DNA of 64,000 bases from Eubacterium sp. (GCA_022794015.1 JAAWDZ010000066.1:1-64000); one strand, 5' to 3'. Shown: positions 8,219 through 16,941, counted from the stretch's first letter. The notes: generated by a model not told the origin, from the letters alone. Translations and numbers: made by a program.

Positions 8219-8918
8219 CTTTGCGCAGCCTCCTCTCTAACAGCTCAATCAGCTTACTCAGTATTTTAATGATAATAAAATAGATTACAGCAGCGCCGAT
8301 CAACGGCATAAAGGCTTCAAACGTCCGGGAGGATATCTGGCTTGCTGTTCTCGTCAAATCAGAAAGGCTGACATAACCTACAATCGCCGTTTCTTTTAAC
8401 AACACAATAAATTCGTTGCCAATCGGCGGCAGGACATTCTTGATCGCCTGCGGCAGAATAATATAACGCATGGTCTGGCCTTTTGATAGACCCAATGACC
8501 TCCCCGCTTCCATCTGTCCGTGATCGACTGCCAGAATACCCGCACGCATAATCTCCGCCACATATGCACCGCTGTTAATACCGAATGTGAGTACGGCAAC
8601 TAATATACCGTTTTTACAGTTCTCCATCACGATAAACCACATAATCAAAAGCTGCAGCACTGCAGGCGTACCGCGAATGATATCAATATATACCTGCGCT
8701 ATCACAGAAAAAACAGAACGTTTCCCATCTTTTCTGACAGACAGCTTCATGAGGGCAACAACCGTTCCTATTACAATGCCAAGAATTGCGGCAAACAGAG
8801 AAATCTGCAGTGTAACCCCCAGTCCCTTCAGATAAAGTTTCCAGCGATCCCCTTCGACAAAAGCTACCTGGAATTTAAATGCAACATCTGCAAACCATTC
8901 ATTCATTGATTTTCCCAC
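8205..8918 (-). CDS. polar amino acid ABC transporter, permease
   Basis: The 237-residue membrane protein of the HisM/GlnP type has five predicted helices. Conserved motifs are [44 protein letters not shown] (the EAA coupling loop that contacts the ATPase), and [19 protein letters not shown]. It is a homodimerising channel subunit placed between the binding protein (11 bp upstream) and the ATPase (overlapping). Confidence 0.94.
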   Translation of the reverse strand: MGKSMNEWFADVAFKFQVAFVEGDRWKLYLKGLGVTLQISLFAAILGIVIGTVVALMKLSVRKDGKRSVFSVIAQVYIDIIRGTPAVLQLLIMWFIVMENCKNGILVAVLTFGINSGAYVAEIMRAGILAVDHGQMEAGRSLGLSKGQTMRYIILPQAIKNVLPPIGNEFIVLLKETAIVGYVSLSDLTRTASQISSRTFEAFMPLIGAAVIYFIIIKILSKLIELLERRLRKGDHR

Positions 8919-8929
8919 TCCCGCTGTCT

Positions 8930-9793
8930 TTAGTTCTCAATATACTGATTGACCAGTTCATCAAACGTCCCGTCTGATTTCAGCTCCGCTAATGCGCCGT
9001 TAACTGCTTCCGCTAACGCTTCATCCCCCTTCGGCAGCGCAATTGCATAATCTTCCGGCTCAAAATTAAAGTCCATATACTGAATCTGATCGCTGAAATT
9101 ATCTGCAAATACCAGGGCCGGATTCTTATCTACAATAACTGCGTCCAATCGCCCATTGACTAAATCGTTTACTGCGTCCACTGCTTTATTGTACTGCTTT
9201 GGAGTCGCACCCTCAAAATCTTCTATCATCAAATCTCCCGTCGTTCCAAGCTGCGCACCAATGGTCTTGCCTGCCAGATCGTCTGCCGCCGCAATTTCAG
9301 TTTCTAACGGCACTAATACAAACTGCACTGCCTGATAATAGGAATCGGAAAAATCTACCATACGGGTGCGCTCATCGGTTACAGTCATACCTGCAATGGC
9401 TACGTCGATTTTGCTGCCAATGGAAGCTACGAGGGAATCAAATTCCATGTTTTCCACCTCTACTTCTACGCCAAGCTTATCTCCAATCGCTTTAATCAGA
9501 GCAATATCAAACCCATCCGGTTCGCCATTGTCTCCTACAAATTCAAATGGAGGAAATTCTGCGTTTGTCCCTACGGTTAAAACACCGTCTGCCAGTACAT
9601 CGCCTGAGGAAACTTCCGAAGAATCTTCTGTATCTGAACCCGCATTGGAATCATCCAACGGCTCTGCTTCGTCGCTTGAAACCTTTCCTCCCGATTCTGC
9701 TTGTCCCTGTGCACTATTGTCTGCAGAATCCGTACCACATCCTGCAAATGCCATGGTCATTGCCAACATAAGTAAAACTGCTGCTTTTTTCAT
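8930..9793 (-). CDS. amino acid ABC transporter, substrate-binding lipoprotein
   Basis: The protein is about 287 residues. A signal sequence ends in the lipobox AFAGC, so the mature protein is lipid-anchored. A Ser/Glu/Asp-rich linker of about 45 residues follows, then a type II periplasmic-binding domain with GTNAEFPPFEF, GFDIALIKAIG, IAGMTVTDERTRMVDFSDSYY and GAQLGTTGDL. It captures a polar amino acid outside the cell. The start at 9793 is set by AGGAAGGAG; the longer frame to 9847 lacks a site. Candidate operator-like TGCATAAA boxes lie upstream. Confidence 0.94.
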   Translation of the reverse strand: MKKAAVLLMLAMTMAFAGCGTDSADNSAQGQAESGGKVSSDEAEPLDDSNAGSDTEDSSEVSSGDVLADGVLTVGTNAEFPPFEFVGDNGEPDGFDIALIKAIGDKLGVEVEVENMEFDSLVASIGSKIDVAIAGMTVTDERTRMVDFSDSYYQAVQFVLVPLETEIAAADDLAGKTIGAQLGTTGDLMIEDFEGATPKQYNKAVDAVNDLVNGRLDAVIVDKNPALVFADNFSDQIQYMDFNFEPEDYAIALPKGDEALAEAVNGALAELKSDGTFDELVNQYIEN

Positions 9794-9837
9794 AATATAA
9801 GCTCCTTCCTTAAACACAATATTCTTTATTGTAACAT

Positions 9838-9952
9838 CTTTATGCATAAATACAAGTATAAAAACGGATTTTTTGTAAGTTTATGCATTTTTTCAGTTAC
9901 AGTTCAAACACTCACTATCTTGCGGGCTGTTTTTATGCAGCATGCATAAAAA
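9838..9952. promoter_or_regulatory. repeated TGCATAAA boxes upstream of the ABC operon
   Basis: Three copies of a TTTATGCA/TGCATAAA box occur, near 9840, near 9881, and as a near-perfect dyad at 9930-9952 (TTTTTATGCA, GCA, TGCATAAAAA). Spaced dyads of this AT-rich kind resemble binding sites of ArgR/AhrC-type repressors, which would suit an amino-acid transporter. The regulator assignment is inference. Confidence 0.4.
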
Positions 9953-9982
9953 TCCCGGAGAGGGTAACTTAGGAAGGCTTAT

Positions 9983-10056
9983 GGCAGAGGAGAAGGCTCA
10001 GGTGTTTGTTTCTGCGTTAAGATTTCCTAAAGCCATCCTCCTCTGTCCTCTTTTTC
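9983..10056 (+). other. long hairpin with U-tract, plus strand
   Basis: GGCAGAGGAG...GGCT (9983-9998) pairs with AGCC...CTCCTCTGTCC (10031-10048), and TCTTTTTCT follows on the plus strand. It looks like an intrinsic terminator, but no plus-strand gene precedes it. TTAGGAA (9969-9975) and TTCCTAA (10024-10030) could form a competing stem. It may end a small RNA or unrecognised leader. Confidence 0.5.
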
Positions 10057-10505
10057 TATTTGAATAGAATGTTTTTCTCAGGATTTTGCGCTCTTATCAC
10101 AACATACGGATAACTGGGGGCGGCATTTTTCAATTCGTCTTTTGACGGTCCAATCAGGTTTGTCTGAAATATAACGGAATTCTGTGTCTGATAAAATTCC
10201 AGGATCTGAATGCTGTACCCGCCAGTCTCCTGCTCGCCATATCCTCTGACAACATAAATATAACTGTCACTTTCGTAAGTGAGTTTAAAATCAGCCGCCT
10301 TTTTTTCTTCTATTTTTGTCTTTAGTTCCTCCGGAATATTTTCTTCCTCTACCATTTCGTACTCTAAATCGTTGATTTTGCTTCCATCTGTTTTTTCAAT
10401 ACCGCAGCCGTCGTATAAAGCTGACAGAGCCATTAAACCAACAGCAGCCGCAAACAAAAACAGCCTGTGACTCCACCTGTTTTTCTGTTCAGAATGATAT
10501 TTCAT
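10056..10505 (-). CDS. PrcB-like C-terminal domain protein
   Basis: The 149-residue exported protein has a basic start, a hydrophobic helix (about 14-31) and a cysteine just after it (DGCG), which could be a lipobox-like anchor. A charged linker leads to a beta-rich domain with VVRGYGEQETGGYSI and SYPYVVIRAQ, the pattern of the PrcB C-terminal family first noted with a Treponema protease complex. The function here is unknown. A single gene; its 3' end abuts the hairpin at 9983-10056. Confidence 0.7.
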   Translation of the reverse strand: MKYHSEQKNRWSHRLFLFAAAVGLMALSALYDGCGIEKTDGSKINDLEYEMVEEENIPEELKTKIEEKKAADFKLTYESDSYIYVVRGYGEQETGGYSIQILEFYQTQNSVIFQTNLIGPSKDELKNAAPSYPYVVIRAQNPEKNILFK

Positions 10506-10551
10506 ATTTTCCTGCTTTTGCTTTTTTTTACAGTTTATTCATCATTTATGG

Positions 10552-10580
10552 TTGTAATTCCAACTTGCAGTTAGTATAAT
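10552..10580 (+). promoter_or_regulatory. promoter of the plsC leader transcript
   Basis: TTGTAA (10552-10557), 17-bp spacer, TATAAT (10575-10580). Transcription from about 10587 would give a 190-nt leader before the acyltransferase gene. Confidence 0.6.
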
Positions 10581-10608
10581 AAATGAATGTTTGAAGGGCA
10601 ATTACTAC

Positions 10609-10702
10609 CCTCAGTGGACAAAAGAACGTACGCAAAGCGACAATAACGCGGCACAATCGCAAATCTGTGGTGCAAAACCGTGTGTCCCCTTGTCCACTGA
10701 GG
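10609..10702 (+). other. structured leader with perfect 13-bp inverted repeat
   Basis: CCTCAGTGGACAA (10609-10621) is exactly complementary to TTGTCCACTGAGG (10690-10702). The 68-nt interior has further short complementary stretches (GCAC/GTGC, GCG/CGC). It lies inside the predicted 5' leader of the plsC-like gene. No known riboswitch class was recognised. It could be a regulatory RNA or a small palindromic insertion. Confidence 0.55.
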
Positions 10703-10774
10703 ATATGCTCTGAACAATGTGGCTAAGCTTCGGTGAAGTCCGGAATTTACATTGGTTAAGAAAGGATAAACAAT

Positions 10775-11503
10775 ATGATACGACTGATTCTTGTTGCACT
10801 GTTTCTGATTTTATTTTTGCTGTTAGGCATACCTGTGCTGTGTATAGAATGGCTGATCGCCAGGAAATTTCCTCATGCGGCTGAAATATCCCAGCTTCGC
10901 ATTGTCCAGTGGGGATTTAAATGTATCCTCTTTTTGGCCGGAACCCGGCTTACGGTGATTGGAGAAGAACATGTGCCAAAGGACACAGCTGTGCTTTATA
11001 TTGGCAACCACCGCAGCTTTTTTGATGTTGTGATTACTTATTCGAGATGTCCCGGACTGACAGGGTACGTGGCCAAAGATTCTATGCTAAAGGTACCCCT
11101 GCTCTCTATTTGGATGAAGCGTCTTTACTGTCTTTTTTTAAACCGGAATGACGTTAAGGAAGGTTTTAAAATGATCCTTACCGGAATTGAACAGATCAAA
11201 CGTGGCATTTCTGTCTGTATCTTTCCGGAAGGCACAAGATGTCAGAGCTCTGACGATACAAAAATGCTGCCCTTTAAAGAGGGCAGCATGAAAATGGCTG
11301 CAAAAACCGGCTGCCCGATTATTCCTATGGCAATCACCGGCTCTGCTGATATTTTCGAAAATCATTTTCCCTGGATTCGTTCCGCTCACGTCACCCTGCA
11401 GTATGACGAACCAATCTATCCAAAAAACCTGTCAAAAGAAGAGCAAAAACATCTGGGCAGCTATACCAGAACTAAGATCGGAGCTATGCTGGAGCGTATT
11501 TAA
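10775..11503 (+). CDS. plsC: 1-acyl-sn-glycerol-3-phosphate acyltransferase
   Basis: The 242-residue membrane-associated acyltransferase has an N-terminal hydrophobic segment, the catalytic HX4D motif in NHRSFFD, and the phosphate-binding FPEGTR followed by FKEGSMKMA and PIIPMAI. It acylates lysophosphatidic acid to phosphatidic acid in phospholipid synthesis. An AAGAAAGGA site precedes the ATG. A long structured leader lies upstream. It is convergent with murF, with only 7 bp between the stop codons. Confidence 0.92.
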   Translation: MIRLILVALFLILFLLLGIPVLCIEWLIARKFPHAAEISQLRIVQWGFKCILFLAGTRLTVIGEEHVPKDTAVLYIGNHRSFFDVVITYSRCPGLTGYVAKDSMLKVPLLSIWMKRLYCLFLNRNDVKEGFKMILTGIEQIKRGISVCIFPEGTRCQSSDDTKMLPFKEGSMKMAAKTGCPIIPMAITGSADIFENHFPWIRSAHVTLQYDEPIYPKNLSKEEQKHLGSYTRTKIGAMLERI

Positions 11504-11510
11504 AAACTGT

Positions 11511-12908
11511 TCAGACATGCTCCAATGCATCCACAATCAAATGAAACTGCATGAAATGGGACGCTTTAACCAACAAGGTGTCCCCTTCTTTTATAATAGA
11601 GCAAACTGCTTTTATCAATTCTGCTTTATCTGGAAAATAAAAAACCTCAATGTGACTTTTCTGTACGCTGCGTGCAGCCTGCGCCATCTCCCGGCTCAGT
11701 TCCCCGGTACAGTACAAAATATCAATTTCTATTTCCGCCGCATAACTTCCGACTCCGGCATGCAGTAATTTTTCATTTTCGCCAAGTTCGCCCATATCAC
11801 CTAATATTGCAATCTTTCTGCCCGATGCCTGGCTTAGTACGTCAAGAGACGCGCGCATGGAAACCGGATTGGCATTGTAGCAGTCATCAATAATGGTAAA
11901 ACCATCTTTATAAATCAGGTTGCTTCTGCCACTTATAGTCTCTGCCGCACTAATACCCCTGCAGATTTCACTTATCTTCATACCACATGCATCTCCTGCA
12001 CATGCAGCTGCGAGCGCATTGTAAATATTATGCTCGCCAGGAAGCGGTATGAGAACTGTCTGCTGCTCACCGCGCAGGTGCAGCATCATACGGATTCCTT
12101 CCATTCCAAGGGGACTGATATCTGTGGCATAGACAGCTTCACTCTCTTTGACATATTTGTCCGGAGATTCCCGATAAGTATAAAATACGGGTTTTGTCCC
12201 GTTTACTTCCTTTACAGTGGCAAGTTTGTCATCATCTCCATTCAGAATGACTATACTCTCTTTTTGCAAATGTGAAAACACTTCTGTCTTAGCTTTTAAT
12301 ATTCCATCTCTGCTGCCCAGATTTTCCAGATGGCACAATCCGATATTTGTAATTACACAGATATCGGGAGCCGCAATCTGTGCCAGACGATGCATTTCTC
12401 CGAAATCTGAAATTCCCATTTCCAGAACTGCTATCTCGTGCTCCTGTGTCATCTCAAATACCGTAAGCGGAAGTCCGATTTCATTATTAAAATTCCCTTC
12501 GGTTTTATGGACGAAAAACTTCTGTGCAAGTACAGAGGCAATCATCTCCTTCGTACTGGTCTTTCCTACGCTTCCGGTAATCCCAACCACCTTGATATCC
12601 AACTGCCTGCGGTAGTACGCAGCAATTTCCCGCAATGCTTTTTTCGTAGATTCCACCAGAATATAAGGCCCTTTGGGATTTTCAATCCTCTTTTCTGAAA
12701 GGCAGGCCAACGCCCCCGCTTCCATTACAGCCGGAATAAAGCTGTGACCGTCTACCCGCTCCCCAAGTATTGGAATAAACAAACCGCCCGGCTTTACTTT
12801 CCGGCTGTCAATCGCAATCCCCGTCACCTCGGTATCCATAGCTGACTCGTTTCCAAAGTATGTACCGCCGCAGCATGCAGTAATCCGCCTTAAAGTCATA
12901 TTTTTCAT
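11511..12908 (-). CDS. murF: UDP-MurNAc-tripeptide--D-Ala-D-Ala ligase
   Basis: The 465-residue Mur ligase has the N-terminal substrate domain (DSRKVKPGGLFIPI), the ATP loop GSVGKTSTKEMI, the central EMGISDFGEM segment and the C-terminal domain motifs DDCYNANPVSMRASLD and ILGDMGELG. It adds D-Ala-D-Ala to the UDP-MurNAc peptide, the last cytoplasmic step of precursor assembly. Its ATG overlaps the TGA of ddl (ATGA), so the enzyme making the dipeptide and the one using it are translationally coupled. Confidence 0.97.
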   Translation of the reverse strand: MKNMTLRRITACCGGTYFGNESAMDTEVTGIAIDSRKVKPGGLFIPILGERVDGHSFIPAVMEAGALACLSEKRIENPKGPYILVESTKKALREIAAYYRRQLDIKVVGITGSVGKTSTKEMIASVLAQKFFVHKTEGNFNNEIGLPLTVFEMTQEHEIAVLEMGISDFGEMHRLAQIAAPDICVITNIGLCHLENLGSRDGILKAKTEVFSHLQKESIVILNGDDDKLATVKEVNGTKPVFYTYRESPDKYVKESEAVYATDISPLGMEGIRMMLHLRGEQQTVLIPLPGEHNIYNALAAACAGDACGMKISEICRGISAAETISGRSNLIYKDGFTIIDDCYNANPVSMRASLDVLSQASGRKIAILGDMGELGENEKLLHAGVGSYAAEIEIDILYCTGELSREMAQAARSVQKSHIEVFYFPDKAELIKAVCSIIKEGDTLLVKASHFMQFHLIVDALEHV

Positions 12909-13966
12909 TTCTTTCCCTCATATTTCTCTAATGAATATTGTATAATTCTCTCGCACAACTGTACGTAATTTATCCCAACTGCCTGTGCCTCCTGCGGAAG
13001 CAGGCTGGTTGCGGTCATTCCCGGAAGCGTGTTTGCTTCCAGGCAGTATATACAGCCATCTTTGTTCATTCTGAAATCCATGCGGGCATAAGTGGTAAGC
13101 CCTAACGCCTTTGCAACAGCAACCGCATAATCCATCAAGTCCTCTGTCGCTTTTGCATCAAGCTCCGCCGGACAGATTTCCACTGCGCTTCCCGCCTTAT
13201 ATTTGTTCTTATAATCGTAAAAGCCTTGCACTGGCATAATTTCAATGACCGGAAGCGCTTTCCCGCCCAGCACACCTACTGAAAAATCCCGGCCCTCAAT
13301 GAACTCCTCAATCACTATTTCATCTTCCCAGCGAAAAGCCTCTTCCAATGCCTTTACAAACTCCCCTTCCGTACGCACAATCGAAATTCCAATACTCGAA
13401 CCGCCGCTGCAGGGCTTTACCACACATGGCAGGGAAATTTCTTCCTCTGTAAAATTCTCTGTCCAATCTGTTTTTGACATCGTAATCCCGCCCGGCGTCG
13501 GAATGCCATTCTCCCGGAAAAGTGTCTTGGAAACCGCTTTATTCATTGCAAGCGCACTTCCAAAATAACCGCTTCCGGTATAACGGATTCCAAGCAAGTC
13601 AAAAGCTGCCTGAATCTTGCCGTTTTCTCCGTCCTCTCCATGCAGTGCCATGAATACAATGTCCGCCATCTGGCAAATCTGGAGTACATTCGGCCCAAAA
13701 AGCCCGTCGCACTCACTATCTCTTGCTGCCTTAATTTTTTCCAAATCCGGCGCCGTTTCTGATATATCTTCCACCTGTACACCTGCGTCCCACTCCTGTG
13801 CAAAAATATCGGAAATATCTCCTTTCACATCTTTATATCCCATAAAAACATCCAGTAAAATAACACGGTGACCGTTTCCCCGCAATGCTTCCGCGACCAT
13901 TCCCCCGGTTTTTAAAGACACATCCCGTTCGCCGCTCAAACCTCCTGCTAATACTGCAATATCCAT
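12905..13966 (-). CDS. ddl: D-alanine--D-alanine ligase
   Basis: The 353-residue ATP-grasp enzyme joins two D-alanines for peptidoglycan. It starts with AVLAGGLSGERDVSLKTG, contains FMALHGEDGENG and the ATP-grasp segment PCVVKPCSGGSSIGISIV, and ends the active site with EANTLPGMTATSLLPQEAQ. Variable vancomycin-type D-lactate signatures were not apparent. It is the first gene of a ddl-murF pair with a four-base overlap. Confidence 0.96.
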   Translation of the reverse strand: MDIAVLAGGLSGERDVSLKTGGMVAEALRGNGHRVILLDVFMGYKDVKGDISDIFAQEWDAGVQVEDISETAPDLEKIKAARDSECDGLFGPNVLQICQMADIVFMALHGEDGENGKIQAAFDLLGIRYTGSGYFGSALAMNKAVSKTLFRENGIPTPGGITMSKTDWTENFTEEEISLPCVVKPCSGGSSIGISIVRTEGEFVKALEEAFRWEDEIVIEEFIEGRDFSVGVLGGKALPVIEIMPVQGFYDYKNKYKAGSAVEICPAELDAKATEDLMDYAVAVAKALGLTTYARMDFRMNKDGCIYCLEANTLPGMTATSLLPQEAQAVGINYVQLCERIIQYSLEKYEGKK

Positions 13967-14088
13967 TGTAATCTCCCATCTTTCATTTTATTTTCCTTAT
14001 TGTATCCCATTTTACCGGCAATGACAAGTAAGGGGTTTCTGAAACGCCTCTCCTCATTTTATGCCGGAATTTATTTCTTATCCTAAAA

Positions 14089-14130
14089 CATGCGGTTTCA
14101 GGAAAATATTTTTTCTACTGAAACCGCATG
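14089..14130. terminator. 12-bp inverted repeat, possible terminator
   Basis: CATGCGGTTTCA (14089-14100) and TGAAACCGCATG (14119-14130) are exactly complementary around an AT-rich 18-nt loop. It lies 40 nt after the HTH-TPR gene (minus strand) with only a short T run (TTTTAGG), so termination is likely but not certain. Confidence 0.5.
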
Positions 14131-14171
14131 GTAACGGGGGAATATCTTTTGTATAATATAAATATAAGTTA

Positions 14172-15095
14172 TTAAAAAGTAACATATATGGGTTCTTGCG
14201 CTTTGTAAAATTCTTCAAAGCTCCCATAACTTCTGGTTTCACTTCTTATGCCAAGAATCGTTTCCGCCTGCTGCCTGCTTTTTTTGGCATTCTCTAAATT
14301 TCCTGAGGCAGTAAGACACCTTGACTTAATACACAGCAAGTATGGTAATATCGTATACTTACCTGTAAGACAGCACATTTCTATACCTTCGTCACACTGT
14401 TTTACTGCCTCGTCAAATTGTCTCCGCAGCTCAAATATCCATGCCAAATTACCAAGCAGCATCGGATAAATCTTCGCTGCATCCGGCACATCAAGCTCCT
14501 GCTGTTTAAAATATTTTTTTAAAAAAAAGAAAACAGACCATGCCGTTTCCAAATCGTTTTTTCTTGCATAAGCGATGCCCATATTTGACAGAATATACAT
14601 CTCATCATATGTCAAAAGTACCACTTTTTTCTTTGCTTTAAACCGTTCTTTATAATCAGGCATCGTAACCATCAATGCCTGCCTTAATTTCGGCAGAATT
14701 TCCTCTTCATTCTCTTTTAGTATTCCCTGATAGATTGCCTGCGTATACAGCTCAAACTGTACGCAGAATGGATTGCCCTCATCTTTTAACCCGCTATACT
14801 GTTCCATTGCAGATTTTGCCTCCTCCATTCTCGTCTGCCCCAGATACAGCAATATTTTCTTGCATAGTCTGGAACGTTCCATTTCCGTCTTTGTGTCGCA
14901 GGAAACCCAGACATGATGCATTCCAGGCATTTTGCTGCATAGCGCCTCAAATACCCTCTTAGAAACAATTGCTTTTCCGTTTTCGATTTTAGACAAAGTA
15001 CCTGTAGTACAGATTCCATAAGCTAATTCTTCCTGTGTATACCCTAATCTCATACGCATTTCACGGATTGCATTTCCCATACCGTATGTTGGCAT
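14172..15095 (-). CDS. XRE-family regulator with TPR-like domain
   Basis: The 307-residue protein has an N-terminal helix-turn-helix (about 8-62: IREMRMRLGYTQEELAYGI, then GTLSKIENGKAIVSKRVFEAL). About 240 residues of helical TPR-like repeats follow. This resembles Rgg/PlcR-like regulators, where the TPR part senses a peptide, but no partner peptide gene was recognised nearby. GAAAGGGG precedes the ATG and a 16-bp-spaced promoter lies upstream. It is monocistronic, between ddl and hpf. Confidence 0.8.
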   Translation of the reverse strand: MPTYGMGNAIREMRMRLGYTQEELAYGICTTGTLSKIENGKAIVSKRVFEALCSKMPGMHHVWVSCDTKTEMERSRLCKKILLYLGQTRMEEAKSAMEQYSGLKDEGNPFCVQFELYTQAIYQGILKENEEEILPKLRQALMVTMPDYKERFKAKKKVVLLTYDEMYILSNMGIAYARKNDLETAWSVFFFLKKYFKQQELDVPDAAKIYPMLLGNLAWIFELRRQFDEAVKQCDEGIEMCCLTGKYTILPYLLCIKSRCLTASGNLENAKKSRQQAETILGIRSETRSYGSFEEFYKAQEPIYVTF

Positions 15096-15146
15096 TTCGA
15101 ACCCCTTTCTTTACAGTCCCCGTTGTATTTATTTTAACCTATCTTT

Positions 15147-15174
15147 ATTATATAGGCAATTAGCGTATTGTAAA
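15147..15174 (-). promoter_or_regulatory. promoter of the XRE-TPR gene
   Basis: Minus strand TTTACA (15169-15174), 16-bp spacer, TATAAT (15147-15152), about 50 nt upstream of the start codon. Confidence 0.6.
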
Positions 15175-15228
15175 TCATTATTCGATCAGCAAATTTTATC
15201 AACTTTAATCACATACCACGTTTAAACA

Positions 15229-15272
15229 CGCAAAAAATACCGCACATACCGTATTTCACGATATGTGCGGCA
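15229..15272 (-). terminator. hpf terminator
   Basis: CCGCACATA (15240-15248) pairs with TATGTGCGG (15262-15270), followed on the minus strand by TATTTTTTG. Intrinsic terminator just after hpf. Confidence 0.8.
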
Positions 15273-15286
15273 AAAAAATTTTAACT

Positions 15287-15814
15287 CTAAAATTCCGGTT
15301 CCATTAATCCGTAGGTACTTCCTTTCCTCTTGTAAACAACGTTCACCCGTTCGGTTTCTGCATTACAGAATACGAAAAAATCATGTCCTAATAATTCCAT
15401 CTGCACACAGGCATCCTCCGGATACATCGGCTTCATATCAAACTTCTTGGTACGAATAATGCGGATCTCATCGTCGGAATCAGATTCCTTCTCAATAAAT
15501 TCCTTGCGGAAGCTGGCAACATTTTGATGTTTACTAATAATCTTTTTTTTGTATTTCTTAAGCTGCCTTTCAATAACTTCTTCTACCAGATCGATTGACA
15601 CGTACATATCATTGCTTACCTGTTCTGAACGAATAATATTACCTTTTACCGGTATGGTAACTTCGATTTTCTGACGCTCCTTCTCCACACTTAATGTAAC
15701 AAATACGTCCGTATCAGGGGTAAAGTACTTCTCTAATTTGCCCAATTTAGTGTTTATCGCATTCTTAAGGCCATCGGTTAAATCAACATTTCTTCCTGTA
15801 ATCGTAATACGCAT
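15287..15814 (-). CDS. hpf: ribosome hibernation-promoting factor (long form)
   Basis: The 175-residue long HPF has an N-terminal S30AE/YfiA domain (about 1-100: MRITITGRNVDLTDGLKNAI, then VEKERQKIEVTIP) and a C-terminal dimerisation domain (about 120-175) with IIRTKKFDMKPMYPEDACVQMELLGHDFFVF and the terminal YKRKGSTYGLMEPEF. Long HPF pairs 70S ribosomes into inactive 100S dimers in stationary phase. A strong promoter lies upstream and a terminator downstream, so it is monocistronic. Confidence 0.96.
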   Translation of the reverse strand: MRITITGRNVDLTDGLKNAINTKLGKLEKYFTPDTDVFVTLSVEKERQKIEVTIPVKGNIIRSEQVSNDMYVSIDLVEEVIERQLKKYKKKIISKHQNVASFRKEFIEKESDSDDEIRIIRTKKFDMKPMYPEDACVQMELLGHDFFVFCNAETERVNVVYKRKGSTYGLMEPEF

Positions 15815-15867
15815 GGTATCCCGCCCCTTTCCTTGTTTACAGCCTGATCTGGCTGTATGATGGAATT

Positions 15868-15895
15868 ATTATATCATATTTGCAGATAATTTCAA
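15868..15895 (-). promoter_or_regulatory. hpf promoter
   Basis: Minus strand TTGAAA (15890-15895), 16-bp spacer, TATAAT (15868-15873), about 55 nt before the hpf start. Confidence 0.7.
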
Positions 15896-16149
15896 GAAAT
15901 TCTCAGAATTTGGATAGTGTAACTTTACTTTTGGGTTTTGTTAATTAAAATTCATCACACACTTTTATCAAATATGAAACATTATCAGGTATTCCTACTC
16001 TACAATATCTTTTTCCATTTCTGCAATTAACAGACAACTTTCAGATCGTGAAACCTTATTTTCAAACCCCATCCTGTTTGTCCTCATAAAACTTTACATT
16101 GTCTCCAATTTTGCAAATATTTATTATCATCAAGTACCTTCTCAACAAT
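15896..16149. other. intergenic region with repeat fragment
   Basis: No gene seen. Bases 15916-15937 (AGTGTAACTTTACTT then TTGGGTT) match 60070-60091 at about 20 of 22 positions, marking a dispersed repeat. The rest is A+T-rich and unassigned. Confidence 0.45.
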
Positions 16150-16178
16150 TTGATTTACCCCTTATTCTGTTTTATAAT
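16150..16178 (+). promoter_or_regulatory. promoter of the SDR gene
   Basis: TTGATT (16150-16155), 17-bp spacer, TATAAT (16173-16178), about 30 nt before the start codon. Confidence 0.65.
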
Positions 16179-16206
16179 AAGATAAAAACATCAAGGAGAA
16201 AGCAAC

Positions 16207-16941
16207 ATGAAACGAAAAACGGTTTTGATCACCGGAGCCTCCAGAGGAATCGGACATGCAGCTGCAATTGCTTTTGCCAAAGGAGGATATGACCTTGTTT
16301 TAAACTGCATAAACTCCCAAAAAGAGCTTACAGATCTTTCAGAAAGTCTAAAGCGCCGCTTTGCCATCCGCTCACTTTGCTGCTGCGGCGATATAGGAAA
16401 TCATATGTTTGTCTGTCAGATGTTTGAACAAATCCGCTCTTTTTGTCAGGGCATTGACATACTGATTAATAACGCGGGAATCTCTTATATTGGACTGCTG
16501 AGTGACATGTCCTTTGATAACTGGGAACATCTCATTCACACAAACTTATCTTCTGTATTTTCCTGCTGTAAATGTGCAATTCCTTATATGGTAGCCCAGA
16601 AATCCGGCAAAATTATTAATATCTCATCCGACTGGGGGATCTGCGGAGCATCTTGTGAAGTGGCTTATTCCGCTGCAAAAGGCGGCGTCAATGCCTTTAC
16701 AAAAGCGCTTGCAAAGGAGCTTGCGCCGAGCAATGTTCAGGTCAACGCCGTTGCATTTGGTATAATTGATACAGATATGAACAGCTGCTTTGACAACGAA
16801 GAGCGTACACGGCTGGAAGAAGAAATTCCAGCAGGATATTTTGCAAAACCAAAGGAGGCGGCCCAGTTTCTTTATCAGCTGGCTTCTGCTCCCCCTTATC
16901 TGACCGGACAAATCATCAGTTTTGACGGTGGCTGGATTTAA
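16207..16941 (+). CDS. short-chain dehydrogenase/reductase (FabG/YmfI-like)
   Basis: The 244-residue classical SDR has the NAD(P) loop GASRGIGHAA (TGxxxGxG type), NNAG in ILINNAGISY, catalytic Ser in INISSDWG, and YSAAK supplying Tyr and Lys. It reduces a carbonyl using NAD(P)H. It is not in a fatty-acid cluster, so FabG is less likely. Lone SDRs of this style in Firmicutes include YmfI, which reduces the EF-P 5-aminopentanone modification; that assignment is only a possibility. AAGGAG precedes the ATG. Confidence 0.85.
   Translation: MKRKTVLITGASRGIGHAAAIAFAKGGYDLVLNCINSQKELTDLSESLKRRFAIRSLCCCGDIGNHMFVCQMFEQIRSFCQGIDILINNAGISYIGLLSDMSFDNWEHLIHTNLSSVFSCCKCAIPYMVAQKSGKIINISSDWGICGASCEVAYSAAKGGVNAFTKALAKELAPSNVQVNAVAFGIIDTDMNSCFDNEERTRLEEEIPAGYFAKPKEAAQFLYQLASAPPYLTGQIISFDGGWI

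Noticed and set aside
9848-10056. T-box, lysine or glycine riboswitch in the ABC transporter leader
   Set aside because: None of the conserved cores of these classes were found on the minus strand.
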